Shown here piece after piece: positions 60,210 to 64,000 of a DNA stretch of 64,000 bases (within the stretch, counting starts at the first letter, position 1; every line of letters begins with the position of its first letter). The DNA comes from Juglans regia (taxonomy: Eukaryota > Streptophyta > Magnoliopsida > Fagales > Juglandaceae), in the NCBI RefSeq assembly GCF_001411555.2, contig NC_049911.1, positions 30,415,044 through 30,479,043 of the forward strand. The letters are read 5' to 3'. The translations under genes and the position numbers were made by a program. Under the pieces are notes generated by a model. That model was not told the DNA's origin. It saw only the letters and a program-made list of their open reading frames with translations, and did not search any database.

Positions 60210-63200
60210 ATGAAAGGCAAATGTCTTAATAGTGGAAAAGGTCAGTATAGGCAGCAGAGAGGTGCAGAGAAGGTTGTGGCTGATCAGGTCACATGGGGGT
60301 ATTTGATATGGATCAGGCTCAATGGTGGCTCCTGGTGGCCTGCACAGGTATTTGAAATGCTATTCTCTTCGGCTTCGTCTGGTCTTCGGAACTGGTACAC
60401 ACTGAGATCACCTGTCTATAGAAGTTCATTTTATTTGTACCAAATATTTGGTAGGTTATTGATGAGAACACTATCGGTGAGAGCATTAAACCTGGAAATA
60501 AATCAGCAGGGGAAGTTCTGGTTAGGCTCTATGGAAGCTATAAATAGTTAGTGGTTTGACCTTGCTTGACTTTTTTAGTTTTACTTTTTTGCTTTTTTTG
60601 CTTCTCTCATTAAATAGACTAACATGTCTTGCATCTATGTTGCAGCTTGTATGTTGATCCTGTAAAATCTCAATCTGAGTTTAAACGAGTAAGTGTTTAA
60701 TGCTGGTTACCCAAATTATGATGCGACCTCCTAGGTTGATTGAGTATTTTAGTTTTGTCCACCTTTTCTAGCATTATTCTTTATATGTGATCACGCTGAT
60801 TCTTTGAGCTCTTCAGATACTCGAGCAGAATAATGGGTGTTATTGGAAAATTTTCAAGGAAGCCCTGGAGCAGGTGACCATTTCTTTTACCCTTTTTTGG
60901 CAACCTATGACGAGGAGTTATTAGTTTGGTAAAGCTGCTCATCTTAGGTGGTGGATGATCTTAGATGCTTGTCATTGATGTTTTTTCTACCATTTGGGTA
61001 TGGCTGTAGGATTGTCCTCACTCAAAATCTGGAAGATCAAAGGGACAAGGATCCAAATCTAAGGGTGAGCTAATCTTGTGGTCATATTCATCAAATCCCC
61101 GCCTAAACTGCACTGTATAAGGCAAAATATTTATGAGTCAGACACAAGTCATTTGGAACTTGGGCATTGTATAAAAAACCATGAGTTTGTAGTTGCCATA
61201 AATTGAAAAACTGCATTATTTTCTGAGAGCATGGTCTTCAGGTATCTATCTTAGTGGATGTGTGGAGATCCTATAGTAAATTAATAAATTGTGTCCAAGC
61301 TTTTGTGTGCATGTCAATATCCGGTAAACATATTTAAATAAGTGGACATTTTGAGTGGAAAGTCTCTTACCTAGAAATCAGAATTTCTAGACCTTGGCCT
61401 CTCAAAATGGTAGGGATACTACTTACCTACAAATCGTGAGTAAATTAAACTAGTATATCAAGTCAGCGTGCGGTATTCTTCATCTATTGCCAAAAGCCAC
61501 TGTGTTACTGTTGCATCTTGAAAGAAAAAGTGAACAATAATAGCTCATAGTAATGAATGCATGTGAAGTTTGCCTTACGGAGAAAGAATCTCAAATGGAG
61601 AAGTTATGGATATACCTATCGGTCTTATCTATTAGTTGGAAGGAGAGTATGAAGTTTAGGCCATGGTTTCATGTTTCACAGTGGTCAGAGGGACTTGAAA
61701 GTGTGGAGTTGCTGAATAATAATCAGTTGGTTGGTTTGATGTAGAACAGTTTGTTTGATGCTAACTGATACCCAAACCAAACATTTTGGTTTTAACTAAG
61801 TACCTTACCGTGCTGAACTAACCTACCAGCTTTGAAGGAGAGTATGAAGTTTAGGCCATGGTTTCATGTTTCACAGTGGTCAGAGGGACTTGAAAGTGTG
61901 GAGTTGCTGAATAATAATCAGTTGGTTGGTTTGATGTAGAACAGTTTGTTCGATGCTAACTGATACCCAAACCAAACATTTTGGTTTTAACTAAGTACCT
62001 TACCGTGCTGAACTAACCTACCAGCTGGAATCTGGGAATTGGTTGGTTTGAACTACTTTGATATCCTGAACACTCAATTCTTTACCTTCTCCACATATAC
62101 AAACTTGAACAAGGATCAATCGCATGCATGCATTAATTCGATACTGTGTCTACATTCTTCCGCTGGGGTTTACCACTGTTCAACAATAACTGTTTGTGTT
62201 GGAAGATGATACTTGTATCCATGTACATCTTTTATAGGTTTAGCCTACGTTCTTTCTGTCAAAGAAGTATAAAATGTATCCTCTTCATTCCAATTATAGA
62301 TTCTTACACTGGCCAAAATATTTTATATTTGGCAGCAAAGGTAATAATTGATGCTTCTAGAGACAAGTTCAATCAAAATGAAGTAAAGGATCAGGACATA
62401 GAAGCCTCAAATCATGTAAGTCTAGTTTTGTTCTCTAAGCATCCTATATCTTAAATTGCAACTTTGAAGATTATATCCCCTTGGTTGCGGAGAAGCCGTG
62501 CCTGAGGGAGATATCAGGCCTGAAGTGTTAGGAATCTAGAGCACTGAAGGCTTATACTGGTGCCAAAGCTCCAAAACACTTTTTCAGAAAAGGAAGGGAA
62601 AATGCAACATAGTGCTAAGGAGATTAACTTATTGAGTAATGGAACTTCTGTGAGTTGGTAGCTGCTTTATATGCCTGCCTTCTTTCCTTGTCTTGTGTTT
62701 TGGACTTCCATTACTTATGAATGGATAATTGAATGACAATTTGATGTCAGGTAATTGTTTCTACAAGAAGGCAGCTTCCAACAATTACACCAAAAATGAA
62801 GGTGAAGATTGGAAATTCTGAAAAAGCTGAGAAAGAAAAAAATGAGGCCTCTAAGCAGGATGGGATAAGAATGAATCTCAAAGCAAATAGCTCAAGCTCT
62901 GCAGAGGAAAAAGCAGAAAGTATAGCCCCTAATCGGGATAGGTTGCAAAGGAAACTCAAAAGAGTTAATTCAAGTGGTGAGGGTAAAAAATCTAATCAAA
63001 ATGTGGTGCAGAAGAAACTCAAGCTAGATAGTCCTAACCTTGAGCCTACCAGTCGAAGGGCCAAGGAGGTAGCAAGAATGAAAATCCCTAAGCAGGATGG
63101 AGTAGGAAAGAGGAAGGAAGAAGCAAAAAACAAATCCTCAATGCAAGGCGTATTGCATAAGAAACTCAAGCCAAAGCATATAGGCACTGAGGAAGGAAGA

Positions 63201-63678
63201 AGCAAGACTCCTGAGCAAGATGAGATGCAGAAAGAAGTCAAGCCAAATAACAGAAGCACTGAGGAGGAATCAAAACTTAGAATCACGGAGCTAGATGAGT
63301 TGCTGAAGAAAAACAAGCTAAACAACCCGAGTTTTGTGAGTACACCTAATAATCATTTTCCCCATTTTTGGGAGAATCTTTTACTTTTTCTCATACATTA
63401 AATTTGCCAATGAATTTAGCTTAAACGGCGCCTCTCTTGGTAAGATCAGGGTGGAGAGTAAGATTGTGGACTCTAGACCTATCAGGTGCATTGCACATTA
63501 CCATTCAAAGATACTAATTTATATAAATTTGGGTTATTGTTCTTAGGAAACACCCTTATTCGGAAAGTCTCCAGAAATTAGTGCGCGGAGGGTGAAAGTG
63601 ATGCAAGGTCTCGGTCTGATTGCTCCTTCAGGGTCACCCTTCCACAAAAGTGGACATGTTTATTTGCAGTTGTGCTAA
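60210..63678 (+). CDS. PWWP-like domain protein with long charged repeat region
   Basis: Eight in-phase exons with GT-AG borders: 60210-60347, 60455-60546, 60646-60688, 60817-60873, 61010-61064, 62336-62415, 62751-63335 and 63547-63678, giving 393 residues. Residues about 24-95 form a PWWP/Tudor-like fold: VTWGYLIWIRLNGGSWWPA, then GEVLVRLYGSYKYLYVDPVK; SWWPA stands for the PWWP motif. Residues 95-130 continue the domain (NNGCYWKIFKEALEQ). Exon 7 encodes about 195 Lys/Glu/Ser-rich residues with degenerate repeats around QxKLK. The C-terminus ARRVKVMQGLGLIAPSGSPF resembles a conserved end of plant PWWP proteins. PWWP domains bind methylated histone tails and DNA, so a chromatin role is likely (inference). 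The ATG at 60210 is used; the frame is open 15 bases upstream without another ATG. Intron 5 holds a 195-bp tandem duplication. Confidence 0.85.
61637..62026. repeat. 195-bp tandem duplication in PWWP gene intron 5
   Basis: 61637-61831 and 61832-62026 are almost identical (for example TTTGTTTGATGC against TTTGTTCGATGC). Both start at GAAGGAGAGTATGAAG and end CTAACCTACCAGCT. A recent duplication, outside coding sequence. Confidence 0.95.
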
Positions 63679-64000
63679 TTGTTGGTATTGATACATTATT
63701 CACGTGCAAAGTCATTCATCTTGTAATGTACAGTTCAAACCTTGACAAGGTTGTCTGCACTTCATTTCCTTTGCATAATTTGCATGGGCGATACAAGAGC
63801 AACAGACATAAACTTACAAAAAGGTAATTTCTCTGGTGGTTGGTTCTGGATTCTTTTAACTTAAGACATGTGCTTGGTTTACATTTTTACGCTAGAAGAT
63901 TTAGATGAACATTCTATTGGAAAAGGATTCCTCAATACAGTTGAAAAAAAGGGTGGGTCTTGATCATTCTTTAATAAAAAAAATTTTGAGGTTCTTCTTA
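63679..64000 (+). other. 3' region of the PWWP-like gene
   Basis: The 3' untranslated region probably runs from the TAA for some 100-300 bp. No clear poly-A signal or further gene before the window ends. Confidence 0.4.

Noticed and set aside
61553..62454. Open frames inside the 1.27-kb PWWP intron and around 62146-62454
   Set aside because: The first lies within the tandem duplication and the second only partly overlaps the true exon 62336-62415; no motifs outside it.
1..64000. tRNA, rRNA or snoRNA genes
   Set aside because: Box A/B-like sequences were found only in SINEs; no cloverleaf or conserved RNA gene recognised by eye.

Overview
The window is plant nuclear DNA: AT-rich, sparse in genes, with interrupted genes, GT-AG introns, miniature transposons, Ty1/copia remnants and SINEs. 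The protein families (SVP-type MADS-box factor, ULP2-type SUMO protease, J-domain protein with an AT-hook, PWWP-like protein) point to a eudicot. The very common repeat of about 200 bp (TGTTTGGATGTTGAA... / CTCATCTCATCTC... on the other strand) makes me think of a woody Fagales genome such as Juglandaceae; that is recollection, not a database result.

Layout. 1-8223 holds the 5' part of one SVP-like gene (minus strand, only exon 1 in view) with its upstream region, and stops at a 100-N gap. A small contig, 8324-12683, carries a broken GATL glycosyltransferase fragment and MITEs and ends at a second 100-N gap. From 12784 the sequence is continuous. 12842-21496 (minus) is a ULP2-type SUMO protease with 12 recoverable coding exons, cut by the gap before the catalytic-cysteine exon. 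23517-25950 is a rearranged copia element. 27804-34449 (minus) is the complete SVP-like gene. 30141-38321 is a near-identical copy of 1-8223. 38721-39409 looks like a small MULE and 42783-43979 is a deleted copia element. 44353-50940 is MITE-rich without a gene. 51945-52868 (plus) is a single-exon J-domain gene. 56561-58342 is a candidate non-autonomous Helitron. 58930-63678 (plus) is a spliced PWWP-like gene.

The genes form no operon or pathway. SVP is a transcription factor of flowering and dormancy, ULP2 removes SUMO, and the J-domain and PWWP proteins look nuclear. The central question is whether the two SVP copies are a real tandem pair (as with Prunus DAM genes) or two haplotypes left uncollapsed by the assembler; copy 1 running exactly into an N gap favours the second. 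I found no convincing new biological system. The observations most worth a second look are the SVP duplication, the 3'-terminal micro-exon that completes an LxLxL motif in SVP, the Helitron and MULE candidates, the degenerate repeat in the PWWP protein, and tiny retroposition-like footprints.
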